A DNA stretch of 64,000 nt from Gibbula magus (Eukaryota; Mollusca; Gastropoda; Trochida; Trochidae): assembly GCA_936450465.1 (NCBI GenBank), contig OW388297.1, forward strand, positions 47,010,130 to 47,074,129, given 5' to 3'. Shown in pieces: positions 1 to 13,714 of the stretch (its first letter is position 1; each line of letters starts with the position of its first letter). Position numbers and translations under genes: made by a program. Under the pieces are notes generated by a model. The model saw only the letters and a program-made list of their open reading frames with translations, ran no database searches and was not told the origin of the DNA.

Positions 1-430
1 GCCGCTCTATTGATAGCAGAGTGTTGTCTCTGGTCCATCAGCATCGCTATTTCAAGTTTATGAACATTTCTTGAAACATAAATAAAGGGTGGAACCAACA
101 TGGATTTTAAATTGGTGATCATGCAAATGTTTGATATTACATTAGGCAAACGACATTGCAATCCGAATTCAAATAAATCTTTCTGGATGTCATGGTTCCA
201 AGTATCAACACTGCATGTTGTTTATGATTCAATGCACGTTTCTAAACGAACAAGAAGATCATTAGTATTGTTTGCTTAGAGAAGCCATATTGAATATCAG
301 TAACTAATTTGTATAGCAATAACCAAACTAAACTATCATTGGTCATCCGTTCCGTAGTTTTGCATAGACAACTGTTCAAGGCTATAGGGCGATAGTATGC
401 AGCCCAAATGTCTCACTGTTGATATAAAGT
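1..430 (-). pseudogene. Jockey-like LINE reverse transcriptase fragment (copy 1)
   Basis: Read on the minus strand, this stretch translates in pieces to a non-LTR reverse transcriptase. YRPIALNSCLCKT lies near 385-345, then GFSK near 285, and a remnant of the NFLKDRKFKVRVGST-type segment (FKIHVGST) near 100. These are the fingers and palm motifs of Jockey-superfamily ORF2, which copies element RNA into DNA at the target site. Stops and frameshifts break it and the window edge cuts it, so it is dead. The same piece recurs at 11.8-12.2 kb, where the motifs are clearer. The exact clade cannot be fixed from this fragment. Confidence 0.7.
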
Positions 431-502
431 CTTCTATTATAATTAGTGTATACTTTAGACATTGACATTATTGACAAATACCATTTACCTTCATCTTTGT
501 CC

Positions 503-1680
503 TGCAGACATTAATTATGAAGAGTGTCTAGTCCTCCACCAAATTTGGTCACCACAAAACTGAGCGATCATGAACTTTGACATGTAGTTTTACATCACCG
601 TAGCGATGTTGTCAGGCAATGAAATTAGTTTCCATGTTGATTTTACAGATTGGCAGTAGCAACATACTCTAATAGAGTTCATGACTTCAACAATCTGATT
701 GTGTAAGGAGGAAATGAGGAACAAGTAAGGAGTGAGATGATCGATCGCTTTCAAACTATTTGGCTTCCATCAGCCTGGTATTATTACAGGGAGACACCAG
801 ATAATACCATTGTGTGAAGCCACTCCTTTCAGACAACAAGAAGCTCTCTTTGTAAATCTCTTAATGATCATGACATCATGCATGTTCAGTTAACTACACT
901 GTTTTAGTAACACCGAACCAATGTACGAAACTAATGTATGAAATATTTGATATATTGTCTTATATATAAAAAGGTTTAACTTCTCTTATTTATTATCACC
1001 AGTGCCATCATTAAATCTTTGGTTAACGTGACTGTCGAAAGCTTGATCGTTGTGGATATGAAATCAGTTTGTACTCTGCGCTATTGAATCTTTCGAACTG
1101 AGGTTTAAGGAAAAGTCAATCCAAAAATATAGACATTGAGCAATATGTTTTAGATAGGTTTAATGGTACTTAACTGAACAAGAACAACTGTCTGTATATA
1201 AATTTATGGTTTAGCCGAACTACTCATGTTGATATTGAGTTCTCTGTGCCTCTTTACATCATCAATATTGCAAAACGTAATCATTTCTCAGATGTTGAGT
1301 TGCTTGCTCATTTTGACGATTGTAGGTTTCTTTGCAATGCATAGATGTAGCAACACGATGTTGCATATTTCTCACAACAAATATTCTAACTGCCGTGGTA
1401 GCAAAGAAATACTTTTAAAACTACCAATACATTTTAAATCTCAACCCAAATACTGGTATGCCATCTCTTCCTAAGAAACTCAGATTTTCGAAGTCATGAA
1501 CTCTATTTCAAATTGAGCTGGTTTCTACTGCAAATGAGTGAACTCACCATGAAAACCAATTTCATACCTGACAACATCGCCACAAATTTACAGCCACATG
1601 TCAAAGTTCATGACAACTAAGGTGATTTTGTTTGGCTAAATTGTCTGCGCGCCTGAAAACATTCCCAAGTTATTGTCTGA
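503..1680. mobile_element. TIR element, about 1.2 kb (copy 1)
   Basis: About 537-692 is the imperfect reverse complement of about 1488-1655. Both arms contain CATGAACTTTGACATGT (or its complement), the GATGTTGTCAGG core and TAGAGTTCATGAC. The roughly 800-bp interior is AT-rich with no recognisable gene. This is the shape of a non-autonomous DNA transposon. The arms are too diverged to read a target duplication. A second copy sits at 12325-13470. Confidence 0.65.
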
Positions 1681-2039
1681 TGAATATAAATCAATGAATA
1701 TTAACAGAGTTCTGAAATGCTCGGGTTTGGTTACTGGACCTGTTGATAATTTACTCCTGTTCATTAATGAAATACCTTATTTTTTTATTTTAGTATTTAA
1801 AACTTTTCCCAATGATGAATTCTGTATTACAAAAGAGTGATTGTATCAGTGATGTCATGTAAATACTAGTAGCTGTTTTCTTAAATGTGGAGCTAGACGC
1901 CAAAGTGGATGCAAATGACACAATGTTGCTACACAAAGAGAAGACGGTTCTCTCTGACGTCAACAGATAGGTCGATTCCTGTTGGAGAAAACATATACAT
2001 GATTGACACAGTTGGCGCTTACACAATATCAGCTTACTA

Positions 2040-4900
2040 TCACACCACTCCGTTGCTCCGTCCTCTCGTGGGTGACATTCGCTGATAGTTTAAAACACCA
2101 CTTTTATCATCATGTATCTATTACATAAACAGAAACACATAAACACAACATGTTAAATTGAAACGTTAGTTCGTGGTCATATACACAGAAAATAGAGAAT
2201 ACACAGGTTGTACAAACTAAGGTGTTAAAATAGTAAAATAAAAACAGTGAAATATATTAAATATATACAAAGCACGAGTATGTTTAAGTTAAACTTCCAA
2301 TGGTCTTTGCTATTCATCACAGACAATAGAAATAGGAAAACGAATTATTTCATCATTAAAAAACTGTATACCTTTTTAAAACTTAATTCAGCCAAAGTAG
2401 AGAAGGGTATGATATGACCATTGCATGACTTTCAGCTGTTGATCGCCGATGACATAAACTTTTCATTCCTTTACAATTAATCTTTGATTTTGCCATTTTG
2501 TCTCAAATATTTGCTAATTTGTAGGTTCTTGATAAAAAATTTAAATTTGGAAAAAACAATTTAGTGGTCAAATATTCCACTTCCAAAATGTAATTCTTGA
2601 CTGTAACAAATATTAGTTTTGAATCGGCTGTCTAATGAGCAAATCCTCCTCTTTGTACATGTAGCTAAATCATTGACCACTTTAAACTTCGCTGTTAATA
2701 CGAACACCAAGATAACTAGTTCAGTTAAAAACATTATTGAGTAATCGTGAAGTTTCATAACAGTGTTTTGCAAAATAATTTGTGAAAAGATCAAAGTCAC
2801 AAGCAATCAATTTTTGCTTTAATTTCATATAAACATGAGTTCATTTTAAAAGTCATATGGACGTAAAGTACAAAATTATATCATATCATATTATATCAGA
2901 AAAATCAACATCAATGATTCAACACTCACAACAAGATAAAGTGCCACAAAATTCAAACAAATCATAAACAATTAAGTGTAATGTTAACCGATCACCGATG
3001 ACTTGAATAATGTAACAATAAGCATTTCATAGGCTTTATGTTACAGAAAATACAAAACCTTTCAGGCATATTTGAAACAAGGCTGCGAATCAATGAAGAC
3101 AATCGATAGTTTCACTGTTTAAGGGGGTGATCGATTTAAGTTAGAATGCTACAATATTAAGGTAGAGTTACGGGGTTGAAAACGTTTTGACCTTTGACAA
3201 TACCTCGAGAGACTTTCAGAGCTGAGATAGTGGTTGTAAACTTTCTTGCCGTGTTATTGATTAAGGAAGGTTTGTATCTTCCAGTACGTTTGGTGGCTCT
3301 CTGTTTTGATCCTACCCTACCTAAACTTTGTTTTTAAGGAGAGATGGGACGATGAAATAAAATATTTTAAAATTCGTTTATTTTTTCAAAATAGCTAGTG
3401 TATTATATTATCCCAAAATGAAAGAAAATTTGGGGGTCACCGAATGATTTAAAGAGTTATCGCCATTAAAGTAATACCCCTGTCACCAAATTTCGCTATT
3501 TTTACGGATTTCACCTACTTAAATGAAGCGTGCGCTTTCAACGAATAAACTCCGAATACTTTCAGATATAATTTAATCACATACGTGAATACAAGTCTAT
3601 ATTTTAAAAATTAATGTGTTTTATTGTGTTATTGTTATATTGTTGTATATGAGAATAAAGAAGACATAATTCAGGTGCATAACAAACACTATTTGTAAAA
3701 CTGTTAATTTCAATGCAACATATACTCTGCACAAAGTTTACTAACAATCAACTAAATTTACAACAGGATTTAAAACATATTATCAAAATATAGACTTGTA
3801 GCCAATGAAAATGTTTAGGGCGAGGTCTTCAGTTAATCAACAAATTTAAATACAATGTGAATAAAACCCTGTATTTTAGATTTCTTAGGTGTGTTAAAAA
3901 TAAAAGTTGTTTGTAAATAAAGTTTGTCGTGACAAACCAAGTGCAAAATCAGCTTTGCTTGAAAGCACTCGTTAAATATCTAAGCAATCGACAAACCTAG
4001 GACTGTAGACCATTATAAACCTTATTCTGATCATCATATTAACAATGTATACAACATGAATTCCTTTAGATGTTATTTGCAGTACATTTAGCACACCGGC
4101 AAAGACTAAATGAATATTAAGAAAAGAAAAAAATGTCTTGAAGTTTCCCTCTAATTATAATAGAAAGTTTAGCTATCACTCATGCACTGGAAGTACATTG
4201 TACAATAAAACGGAAAACTAATCATCTCTTGGGGTAATCTTACACGACCCTGGAGAAGGCCATTAGCATGGTTAACAGGGTAAAACAGCTCAGGTGAAAC
4301 TGAGAAAACTAAAGTTTCAGGCCCTTCGGCGATTTATCACTCAGTTCCAGCAAAACAAAAAAAGAACAATTGATTTTGGCTTGATTAAGTGTAAGAAAAC
4401 GTTCAAATGACTAAATAAAGTCACAAAAAGGCAACATTTAAAGTTTTTTGCATTTTTTCAAGTAAGGATTTAAGTCCTATGGATAATTCGACTACAAGAA
4501 ACGTCTGCCGCCAGGTGGATCAGCTACCTAAGAACAGTGCCAGGAATGTAGGTTATTGGTTAACAATGAGCTCTTCACTTGCAAGGTCCGGGTTCGATTC
4601 CAAAGACTACAAATTGGGAATTATTGCTTCCTTGACGGACTTTTAGCATTTAGCACACGGAAGCATAACGTTTTAACTGCTTTGTTGCTACCGAGTGTAT
4701 TCAATGTACGTTCCAAATTCCTATTGTATATAGGATCATCTACTTCAGGACTCATCATTCTAATGTTTCAGCGACTTGAAATTTAGAAACACCAATTTAT
4801 ATATAACATTGGATAGATATAACATCTGGATGTAACATTTTAGCATTGATTAATGCTATAGTTTGCTACACCCCATTCCTACGCCTATGTATATGATATT
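2040..4900. repeat. Duplicated block B, copy 1 (sister at about 16530-20760)
   Basis: Matching landmarks occur in the same order in both copies: a TTCGTGGTCATATA / TTCGTGGCCATATA stretch (2172 and 16746), TAAGGTAGAGTTAC (3161 and 18133), AATACCTCGAGAGACTT (3199 and 18173), GGAAAACTAATCATCTC (4211 and 19221), and the tRNA-like SINE (4531 and 19650). Copy 2 has gained two TIR elements inside the SINE. I see no gene in either copy. The 1745-2040 stretch between blocks A and B holds nothing I recognise. Confidence 0.7.
4531..4800 (+). mobile_element. tRNA-derived SINE (copy 1)
   Basis: TGGTTAACAATG near 4557 resembles a pol III A box, and GGTTCGATTCC at 4591-4601 is an exact B box. The spacing is that of a tRNA-like head. 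The body after it (GGAAGCATAACG, TTGCTACC) recurs at 20570-20700 in the duplicated copy. This is a SINE head-body arrangement rather than a working tRNA gene, because I could not fold a complete acceptor stem. Confidence 0.55.
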
Positions 4901-6271
4901 CCGCAGTTAATCTAATAATGGATGGAAGTGTAGTTACAAAATGCATCAAGACTTAAAAGAGACATATTCCCATACCAGCACCGTTAGCATGATGAGTAGT
5001 GATAACGGTGTTGGTATATGTATGTATTCCATTTGAATTAAAGACACAATCAAAAGGAACATGTGAAACAGTCAGATTTTTTAATTCCTAAAGTCATTAT
5101 GTGTTCATCTCTTTATGTTCATAGTTCAAAACACATAGTAGTGAGGCTGTTCATCTCCAAAAATGCAGCCAGCACGTGAACTGTGAACGTTGACACTGCT
5201 GTTAGCTATGCTTGTGTTTGACCTGCAAATAAGTGATTATATCATTTTATCATACAATGTACGGTGTACACGGCAGGATAAAACCAAAGAATATTTTCGA
5301 TATCCCTTGGGGTTATCAGCCAATAATGATGCAAATTACAGAACTACGACCGAACTTCTTTTTAAAATTGAGATGACGTCACATGTTGTAATATTTCGAA
5401 TGCCTATTATAATAATCAATATATACATGATGTAATTCATAAGCAATAATTTAAGAGATGACAAAACTAAAAACTGAAATGTTGCACTTGTAACTGGTGT
5501 TGCAAACATTTTTATTATCAAAATGTGCCAAATTACAAAGCGAGCAAACAATTTCATTCATAGGTGACAAAGGCAGACAAAGACAAAGAGTCCCACGTTC
5601 ATTTATTTAATATCCATCTTCGATGTTCCATAATTTGACTCGTGTAAAGGATATTTAAGGAGAATCTACAGACTCACGTTAAGTTTCGTCCTAGCAGAGC
5701 AGACTACTGAGCGGAAGGGAAACAACTCTCGTCCCCCAATGGAAAAGATTCGCCCACCTGATCTCATGAAGACGAAAGAAACCATTCGCTGTCCAAACGT
5801 TGAATATTTTCCCATTTGAAAATCGTTTTATTTTGACACTTTATCAAAATTTGAAACATTTGATCTTGAAAAAATAACAATTATGTTAGCTTAAAGCAAT
5901 ATTAAGGAGGAATTATTTTGTGTCAAATAACCGTGAGAGTAAACAGGCTGTTCATTTACAAGATCAATGCGCGCATTTGAAGGATACTGTAATTTTGAGG
6001 TCAATGTTGCACAAAATGAATAAGAATGCGTTGAAGTTATCATAAACATTTTCACTGTATTTTGCGAGCCTCTGCGAGCTAAATACATAGTGTTTTAATC
6101 CTAATGCAGGATATTGACCATCCCAAAACATACTCTTATCATAACCTCAAGTTACGTGAATAAAAATACATTAAGTTCAGGGTGTCAGAGGTTAGACTTG
6201 AGACAAAATCAAGGTTTTATCTCCTAAGCTGCAGTCAGTACATAGAGAATCTCACCCAAGTGTCCCCTGAT

Positions 6272-6329
6272 ATCAAATATATCAACTTAAGTTCCATTTT
6301 TTTTATCAACGAGTGTTGATATATTTGAT
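6272..6329. repeat. Short perfect inverted repeat
   Basis: ATCAAATATATCAAC at 6272-6286 is exactly complementary to 6315-6329, with a 28-base loop that includes a T-run. It could form a 15-bp stem. No flanking duplication is evident, so its origin is unknown. Confidence 0.6.
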
Positions 6330-6421
6330 TTTGAAATTCTATTAATCATTCAAAATCATTCATTTACATTTCAATGAAAATAGTGTACATCTGAGCACAT
6401 ATCTGCCATTTGACCAATGCG

Positions 6422-6480
6422 GTGATGTCATAGCATTGTGACATCATCATGTTTATGACGTCATATAATTGTGATGTCAT
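6422..6480. promoter_or_regulatory. Cluster of CRE/AP-1-like sites
   Basis: Four copies of TGACGTCA-type sites lie within 60 bases: TGATGTCAT (6423), TGACATCA (6439), the perfect palindrome TGACGTCA (6456-6463) and TGATGTCAT (6472). CREB/ATF-family proteins bind this motif in animals. No gene start is visible nearby, so a regulatory role is only a possibility; it may be a decayed short tandem repeat. Confidence 0.3.
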
Positions 6481-7229
6481 AACTCGATGTTGTAAAAGCA
6501 TTGTGATGCCATGTAGTTGATATCGACAGAGCATTGTGCAAAATCTACTCTTAAAACGATATCTCCTGTGGAACACAGTTTTGGATGATACATGAATACT
6601 TGAGTATACTACATGGAAGCCGATTATATGTTTGATCATTATGAGTGCCATGCTTTCCTTGGATCATATTTTATGTGAAACTTAAGATATTCAAAACAGG
6701 GGGCCGTTCGAGTAACCAATCTTACATCTAAGGTCGATCCTAAGCGCACATTTTAACATTGGCTAAGGCCTAAAAATGTTTCTGGTCTTTACAGGCTGAC
6801 AAAAATGATGCGATGACGCGATTTATTTTTATTTTTTAGTGAAGTGATAAACACACATAATTCATACAATATTTATATAAATAAAGTACAAACATATGTG
6901 TTACTATTCCAAAAAGTCAATAATCTCACCCCTACACTCCATCTAAACAAAATGAATGACATTTTCTATTTCAACTGTTTTCTGAGGCTAACAAATGTTA
7001 GTTATCTGTCCTTACTTGTGTTAAAACCTATAAAAAAAAGACTCGGGTTTGAAACTGACGCGGGCGGAAACCAGAAACAAATGTTTTGTTAGGGCCTAAG
7101 AATGATCACAGGCCTGGGCTAATAGCATTAAGTGGAACGATATGCTGAGCTTTAGAGGTCAGGATTTAGACGAAACATTACTTCTGGCAATGGTGATATC
7201 CCCTGTACTTGATATGTCTTTTTTCAAGG

Positions 7230-7960
7230 ACGAAACAATAGCCTTGAGGCACATTAAGAAAAATCATTGTCCGGCACGAACAATACTTCCTTAGTTTCAG
7301 GGGTTATCAATATAAGAAGGAAGTTTTAGAAATTGAGATCAACAATGAATATTAAAAATGCATATTGTGTAACTAAGACAGGAAATAAAACATTGATCGT
7401 TTCTCCAAGGTTATCTTGTCTTGTGAGTGGAACATCAACAATTCATACTCAAAATAAATAAAATTGTTGATCTTTGTGTATTGTCTCTGCATATTGATTG
7501 GCTTGTTATAAGATGTGAGTGAAGTACCATAGTATTGATGAAACGTTTTGTATTTCTTTTTCTCTACTTTCACTCATGGAAATTGAATTTTCAAGTAACC
7601 TTCAGTTTCACCTTTCAGATTTTCTTCACCCATGTCAAGAACATCTGAAGTATTCTGATATTTCTGAGAATAAACACTATTATCATTCATGTGAACACTC
7701 AGAGTATATGTGTTTCAACATTGAGTAACATAAATATAGTTTTGCAGTTCCGTTTGTTTGCTTTGTCTGCAATAAGGTGCGACATGTATTTTGAAATGAT
7801 TACATTGATTGAATACATTTTACGGTTTTAACTGTAAGGTTTGTTTTCATAACATTGCTTCATTGCACTGATCACTAAATTTAAACAACGTGTTAGTAAT
7901 GATTGTCCATGGGATATAAACTGTATGGCAACAACAAAACATTGATTGGGATTTGAAACA
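7230..7960. repeat. Duplicated block C, copy 1 (sister at about 13715-15985)
   Basis: GCACGAACAATACTTCCTTAG at 7276 recurs at 13769, and GATGAAACGTTTTGTATTTC at 7537 recurs at 15535. Copy 2 is expanded by later insertions, including a MITE at 13999. In the first region C follows B; in the second C precedes B, so the two regions are rearranged relative to each other. Only short open frames without recognisable domains are present. Confidence 0.65.
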
Positions 7961-7977
7961 CAATCGAAATCATAAAT

Positions 7978-8590
7978 CTGTGATGTGCTCAAAAGGTTAA
8001 AGGCAGATTTGCATAAATCACAATCAACAATCTGTAAGGACGCCAGGATAAGATCTTCTACTTTTCAAATTATTGTGTCAGGAATATGTGTGTTCTCAGG
8101 ATTTTAATAACCCAACGCCCAGTGTCCACCCCTATGATATTGTGTTTCCTTTTTCTGAAAAAAAAGATGTGTGTATTTATACGGATCTTCAAGGCTATAA
8201 ATCGGTTTATAGTTATATACAATAGTTTCGTTTTATTCACAAATATCATGCTGAATCATCATAAATCAGTGATGTGCTAAAGAGTTTAAAGGAAACCTGA
8301 AGTGGCACTTCTTTCTAAATAGATATGCATACATCACAATCACAATCTGTAAGGACGCCTAGATAAGATCTTTTATTCTTCTCGTTGTGTCATGAATATG
8401 TTTGTTCTCAAGATTTTAATAGCTCAGCGACCTCATCCACTTTCCCATCACTCTTTTGTCTGCGAAATATTGATAAACGGAGATATTTTTAAAAATTATA
8501 TACTGAAAACAATTACATGTATTCATTGTATGAAGGATTTTCGGGGTTATTCATTGGTTTATAACTCTAATTTTCTCCATCAAAGTTTTG
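7978..8590. repeat. Imperfect tandem duplication of about 300 bp
   Basis: Unit 1 (about 7978-8240) and unit 2 (about 8270-8590) share GTGATGTGCT, AATCTGTAAGGACGCC and TCTCAGGATTTTAATA / TCTCAAGATTTTAATA in the same order. Divergence is high and neither unit has a recognisable coding region. Confidence 0.6.
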
Positions 8591-8599
8591 CTTCAATGT

Positions 8600-11220
8600 C
8601 TCTATGAGCGTGTGTATTATAAGTTTATATCATGTGATGAAAACAAGTGTAATCTGTACAAGATGACTTATGTATGCTGAAAACAAATGTTTATTAATGT
8701 CACACAGTTAAGACGATGATTGATTATTTCTTGACCATGAGTATGATTGAAACGTTTCATAATTGCAGCATTTATTTTGGATTTTTGGAACTTTTGTGCA
8801 CCTTCACATTAATTAAATAAAAGTATTTGTACCAAATAAGACCATATTTCGTTCAACTGCTCATTCCTGAAATGTAGTTTCAATAAAAGAAGACATTTAA
8901 TAAGTAAAAATATATAGATATACCGTATGACTACATTAGATTACATTCGAAATATAAAACGTGATATCAGAAAATGTGTCTTTCTTTGTACATTATGCTA
9001 CATGTACACAATTGATATATTCGAGAGAAAACCCCTAAAACTTGTTTGAGGCAATTATATCAATGTTTCCACCAATAAAAGGGAGTAAATTTGACAAAAA
9101 TGGGTAAAATGTTACTTTCATGTTTTGTAAATGCCATACTTCTGGACTTGAACACTACACTACATCTTCTACGAGTTAAATCAATGGTATTCTACTCCAG
9201 TGCTCAACAGGACGATAAAGACAGGAGCGAGGTAATGCTAACTGGAATGATATAACAGAGCGGATATAATGAAATGATCTGAAGGAACAATTCAAGACGT
9301 AATTGTCAACATAAATCTCAGTTGCAGCAATATCCTTCTAATTATTGATATTCTTAAAGTTATTTTGTGGGTGACATAAACTACAATAGTCAATTAGTTA
9401 CTCCAGTTTTACTTAATTAATTCCGTTGAAAGAAATGTGAGAAATGGTTATCATTCATGTATATAAATAAAGGATACTTTCATTTTTTGCCAACCATAAA
9501 TGTTTTAAATTTTAATGTATTTCTTTTTTTTTAAAACTGATTTTTTGGGGAATATTGAAATTGAAACTTCTGCTTATTGATCTTATCTAAATGAAGAATC
9601 ATATTTCTTCTTTCGCAATATCCGAGACACCTATTGCGCTTTGAAAGGTTTGTTTTAAATCGTTGTTGTTGCTCTATCCATGTTTAACGTCAGTCCAATA
9701 TATCTATATTCACTATAGAAAAATCAAAGATAAAAACATTCAGTGGCTTCCCATAAGTTCGGTAGCTCGGTTTTCAAAATTGTGTGACAAATGAACATGA
9801 CTATTGACCAACAATATTGATGGAACCACATTTAAGATGACTTACCATTTATTTGAGTTGCTATTTATATAATAAAAATAATATAGATCATTTGTAATGC
9901 ACTTCACCCAACAATACTTGCTCTTGACTCAACACATAGCAGTTAGTAGAGAAGAACAAAGAGGGTGGCACTTGAGTACATGTATAGCAGTGGGAGAGTT
10001 TCATTAGTGCAGCTAATGTATTGAAGCACTAAAAGAATTCGTTGGTCAGCAGATCTCAGATTCCTCTGTGGTACATGTTTACATTGAGAGTACTAAACGA
10101 CATTACGTTCAATACAATATTTATGAAACTAGTGAGTGGTTTGGTATTTAACGAGCGAAAACGATGCTATTAGATACACGTAGTGTGTAAAAACATTGTA
10201 GATTTATCAAACGGCAACATTTTCAAAGGGTGAGTAATAATTGGTGATACAAGTTCTAGTGGAGCAGTTCCATATAGTGATAGGTGTCAAACTCAAAATG
10301 TAAAACTCTTTCTTTGATTCTCCAATAGTGGAGCGCTGCAATATATACATGAAGTAATAACCATGTGTTTACAGTTTAACCATCTCAAACTATATTTCAA
10401 ACAAAAACGCATTTCCTTGTAAACTACTATGTTATTTTAGAGGATAAAGGCAAACTTAAGACATGGATATTGAGTTGATTATAGGATATTGATTGATCTA
10501 ATATTCCAAGGAAATGTCATGCATTGTAATGGAATCCTTATTGAGTTATCTTAATAACCAACATAGTTTTAGTTCATTGGAAAGCTTTCAGCAATTAAGT
10601 CTCAAAACGATGAAAGTGAAATTGATTTACTGGTTTCATTTTGTGGATGGTTTACCAGAGCATCGTTGAAAACATTTGATATTGCTGTAGGAATTCGGTT
10701 TTGAGCAAGCTGTTCATGCCTCGTTGGTCATTCCTGAATGTTAGATTTTATCAAAGAAGAGTGTGTGATAAGGGCGTATTTAGGGTTATTATATTAGTCG
10801 AATTACAAATTTCAGAAAATATCAGAACATTTTAAGACGTATATAACAAAATTGATCTAATTAGAAGGAACGGCCTTCACATTCAAAAGTAATTGAAAAT
10901 AAATAAATAATAAAGATATTTGAAAGTATGTTGTTGAAAAGAATGATATCTTGAAATGAGTAAGTTGCCATGGGTAACTGGTTAGTGCCGCTTGAGCGAT
11001 ATTGCAGAAGAAGTGTGAAATGTATTTGCAGTATAAAATAAACATTAGCAACTTACTGCATGGTTAATCAAAAGCTGAATTTCAATTTATTAAAAAAGTT
11101 AAAAATTTATTGCAACACATCTTAAACGTTGTGTTCACCGAAATGATAAAAAAACGTTGAGAAGTAGAAAGATTAATTAGGATAATAATTTATGCAGTGT
11201 CCAACACTCAAATAGAATGT
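8600..11220. other. No gene recognised
   Basis: About 2.6 kb of AT-rich sequence. I found no long open frame, no transposon domain, no clear terminal repeats and no tandem array. It may hold diverged repeats that cannot be seen without alignment to other copies. Confidence 0.5.
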
Positions 11221-11224
11221 ATGT

Positions 11225-12210
11225 GTTTAACAGTGAGCGGACACTAACAAGCCGTTAATCGGGGGTCTTGCCTTTCCAAATGAGTTAAATGAGTGTGTAT
11301 ATTCCGATATGTTCGGTGGAGACAAGCCTCCTGCCGAATAAGAGATGAGTGGTTGAGTGCCTATCAAATGTCCTGCTATGGTTGTGAAGACGTTATCCGA
11401 AACTTTGACAAGTTGTTGAAGACGGATACCGAGGTGAACCAAAGTCCCTGATGTGAATGGTATCTATCAGCTTGATATTAAGGGGCAGGTAGATCCATAA
11501 TCCAGTGTTGAGTACATGAGTGATCATAGAGATGGAGAAGAGTTTCTTTATCTCCACACAATATTCATATTGATTAACCTTTAACAGGTCAAGGTTTTTT
11601 AGATTTTTTGTTTGAATTTTTGTTTATATATGGGATGAAGTTATTGCATTATTTTACTATTGCAAAAAACGTGTATAGGATGTTTTACCTTTCGAAAATT
11701 TGAAGCTTTTGAAAAAACATTTATGAATTTTATTGACTCAGATCTGTAATTGTTGCTCTATCAATGGCATTTTTTGGCTCACCAGGTAATAAAATAATGG
11801 TCCACAAAAGGTGAAGCATCAGTATGGCCATTTAAAAGTTATTACCATTTCTGGAAACATTCATAAAGGATGGAACTTTACATGAACTTTACATGCAATG
11901 GTTTGATATAACATTTGGCAAATGACATCACGAGCCAAATTCAAATAAATCTTTTAGGATGTCATGGTTCCATGTGGTGTCCTAAGCCTTTTCCAAATCA
12001 CAAAACATCGAAACAGCATGTTGTTTATTACTAAATGCATCTGGAATACAAGTTGCTAAAAGAACAAGATGATTATTGATATTACGCAGTTTACGGAAGC
12101 CAAATTGAAAATCAGTAAGTAATTTTGTTAATAAGAACCAGGATCATCTGTTCGATAGTTATGCATTGGCACCTTCTTACGGTTATAGGAAGATTTTTGC
12201 AGCCCAAAAT
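11225..12210 (-). pseudogene. Jockey-like LINE ORF2 fragment (copy 2)
   Basis: On the minus strand about 12130-11930 reads TDFQFGFRKLRN, then NNHLVLLATCI, FSNKQHAVSMFCDLEKA, a stop, DTTWNHDILKDLFEFG. This is the reverse transcriptase region with the first catalytic aspartate neighbourhood (FDLEKAYDTTW in intact elements). Nearer 11450-11400 a SHQGL-like piece resembles the HHQGLR segment of the ORF2 C-terminal part, so the fragment may run to about 11225. Many stops and frame changes show that it is dead. Family knowledge: these enzymes copy element RNA at a nicked target. Copy 1 is at 1-430. Confidence 0.7.
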
Positions 12211-13500
12211 TCACATCGTTGATACAAAGTCTTATCTTCCATTATCATATATACTTACAGTACATATTGACATTATTGACATATTCATAAAATCATGGCT
12301 TTCTATTTACCTTGATGTATATGCTGCAGACATTAAGCAAGAAGTGTGTTCAGTCCTCCTACCAAATTTGTCACTAGGAAACCAAACCCCCGGACAGATC
12401 ATGAACTTTGACATGCGGCTGTAAATATGTTAGTGATGCTGTCAGGCAATTAAATTGTTTCCAAGGTGATTTTACTCATTGGCATTAGAAAATGACTCTA
12501 ATAGAGTTCATGATTTCAACATTCTGATTGTGTAAAGAGGATATAAGGAACAAGTACTGAGGGGCGAGATGATATAACTTTATTGACCACTTTCAAGATT
12601 TTTGGTTCCTATTAACACAATACATTGAACAATGTTTTTATCAATTAAGACTTAATGGTACTATTTCTTTGTTACAAGAGCATGTGAATTTCTGGAGTGA
12701 TTAATTAAATCCATTGGGCGATGTGCATTGTATTTGTGAATGACATAAGCTATCGGTAGAGCAGGACAAGTTTAGTATATCAACATGTTCCTGGTGTTAT
12801 CACAGTGACTCATTCACATATTTCCTGAATTTATCTCTTCATATCCCTTTGCTTCTCTTTAAGTTTCGCTTTGTCATGTTATTGCTGAACATATTTATAA
12901 CAACTTAGATTCTCCTTTTCAAAGATAGAAATATAATCAACATATTTTTCTCGATCTATGACGCTTGTAATAAAGGCATTTTTGTTTTAATACCTGAGCT
13001 TTTAATGATTCGATATCCGTCACTGCATCAAGAACAATCGATACTGAACACCAACATTAATTAATGTACATTAACCAGAACACGTTATTGATTTGTTTCT
13101 TCATTTTGACGGCAGTATGTGTTTCATCGCAATGAATAGTGGCATGATGTTGCATATTTCTCCCAGCAAGTGTTCTAACTGCAGGATGAAATAAATGTAC
13201 TTTTGAAAACATACCAATTAAATCTCACCCCAAATACTGGTTTATCATTTCTTCCTTAGAAACTAAGTTTTTCAAAGTCATGAACTCTATTTCAAATAGA
13301 GTTGGTTTCTAATGCAAACGAGTGAACTCACCATGAAAACCAATTTCATACCTGACAACATCGCCACAACGATTTACAGCCACACGTCAAAGTTCATGAA
13401 CACTAAGGTGATTCTGTTTGGCTAAATTGGCTTGACGCCTGAAAACATTCCCAAATTAATGTCTGCATGCCGAACATAAATCAATGAATATTAACAGTTC
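11790..13500. repeat. Duplicated block A, copy 2
   Basis: Sister of 1-1740. The shared order is LINE fragment, short spacer, TIR element, then a flank reading CCTGAAAACATTCCCAA (13438; compare 1656). It contains the fuller LINE reading frame used to identify both copies. Confidence 0.7.
12325..13470. mobile_element. TIR element, about 1.15 kb (copy 2)
   Basis: The left arm (about 12325-12525) and right arm (about 13262-13470) are imperfect reverse complements. They begin with CTGCAGACATTAA on the left and end with TTAATGTCTGCATG on the right, and share CATGAACTTTGACATG and AGAGTTCATGA. Arms reach about 200 bp. The interior has no transposase. This is probably a non-autonomous DNA transposon; the superfamily is unknown. 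Confidence 0.65.
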
Positions 13501-13714
13501 CGAAATCCTCTGTTTTGCTTACTGTTGAAAATAAACTCCTGTTCATAACATAAAAACTTCCCAATCATAATAAAACGTATATCAATATCTGAGTTTTTAA
13601 GATCCATCCTTAAATTTCTACATATACCGGGTTGATGAAGATATATCTGTGGATCCCTTTCGAAGACTGCATTTACAATTACCAATGGTAGGACAAAAAC
13701 TGCTTGATATACTT

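Larger units (their letters stand above)
1..1740. repeat. Duplicated block A, copy 1 (sister at about 11790-13500)
   Basis: The whole stretch aligns in the same orientation with about 11790-13500: the LINE fragment, the following TIR element and the flank to about 1740 come in the same order in both. The LINE/TIR-element junction is shared, so the duplication came after that insertion. Divergence is substantial, with many substitutions and small indels, so the event is old. Confidence 0.7.
4900..7230. other. No gene recognised
   Basis: AT-rich DNA with only short open frames on both strands, none with a recognisable domain. Two small structures are listed separately: a perfect short hairpin at 6272-6329 and a cluster of CRE-like sites at 6422-6480. 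Confidence 0.6.

Noticed and set aside
4557..4620. Functional tRNA gene
   Set aside because: Only A- and B-box-like segments are present; no acceptor stem or consistent cloverleaf, and a SINE body follows.
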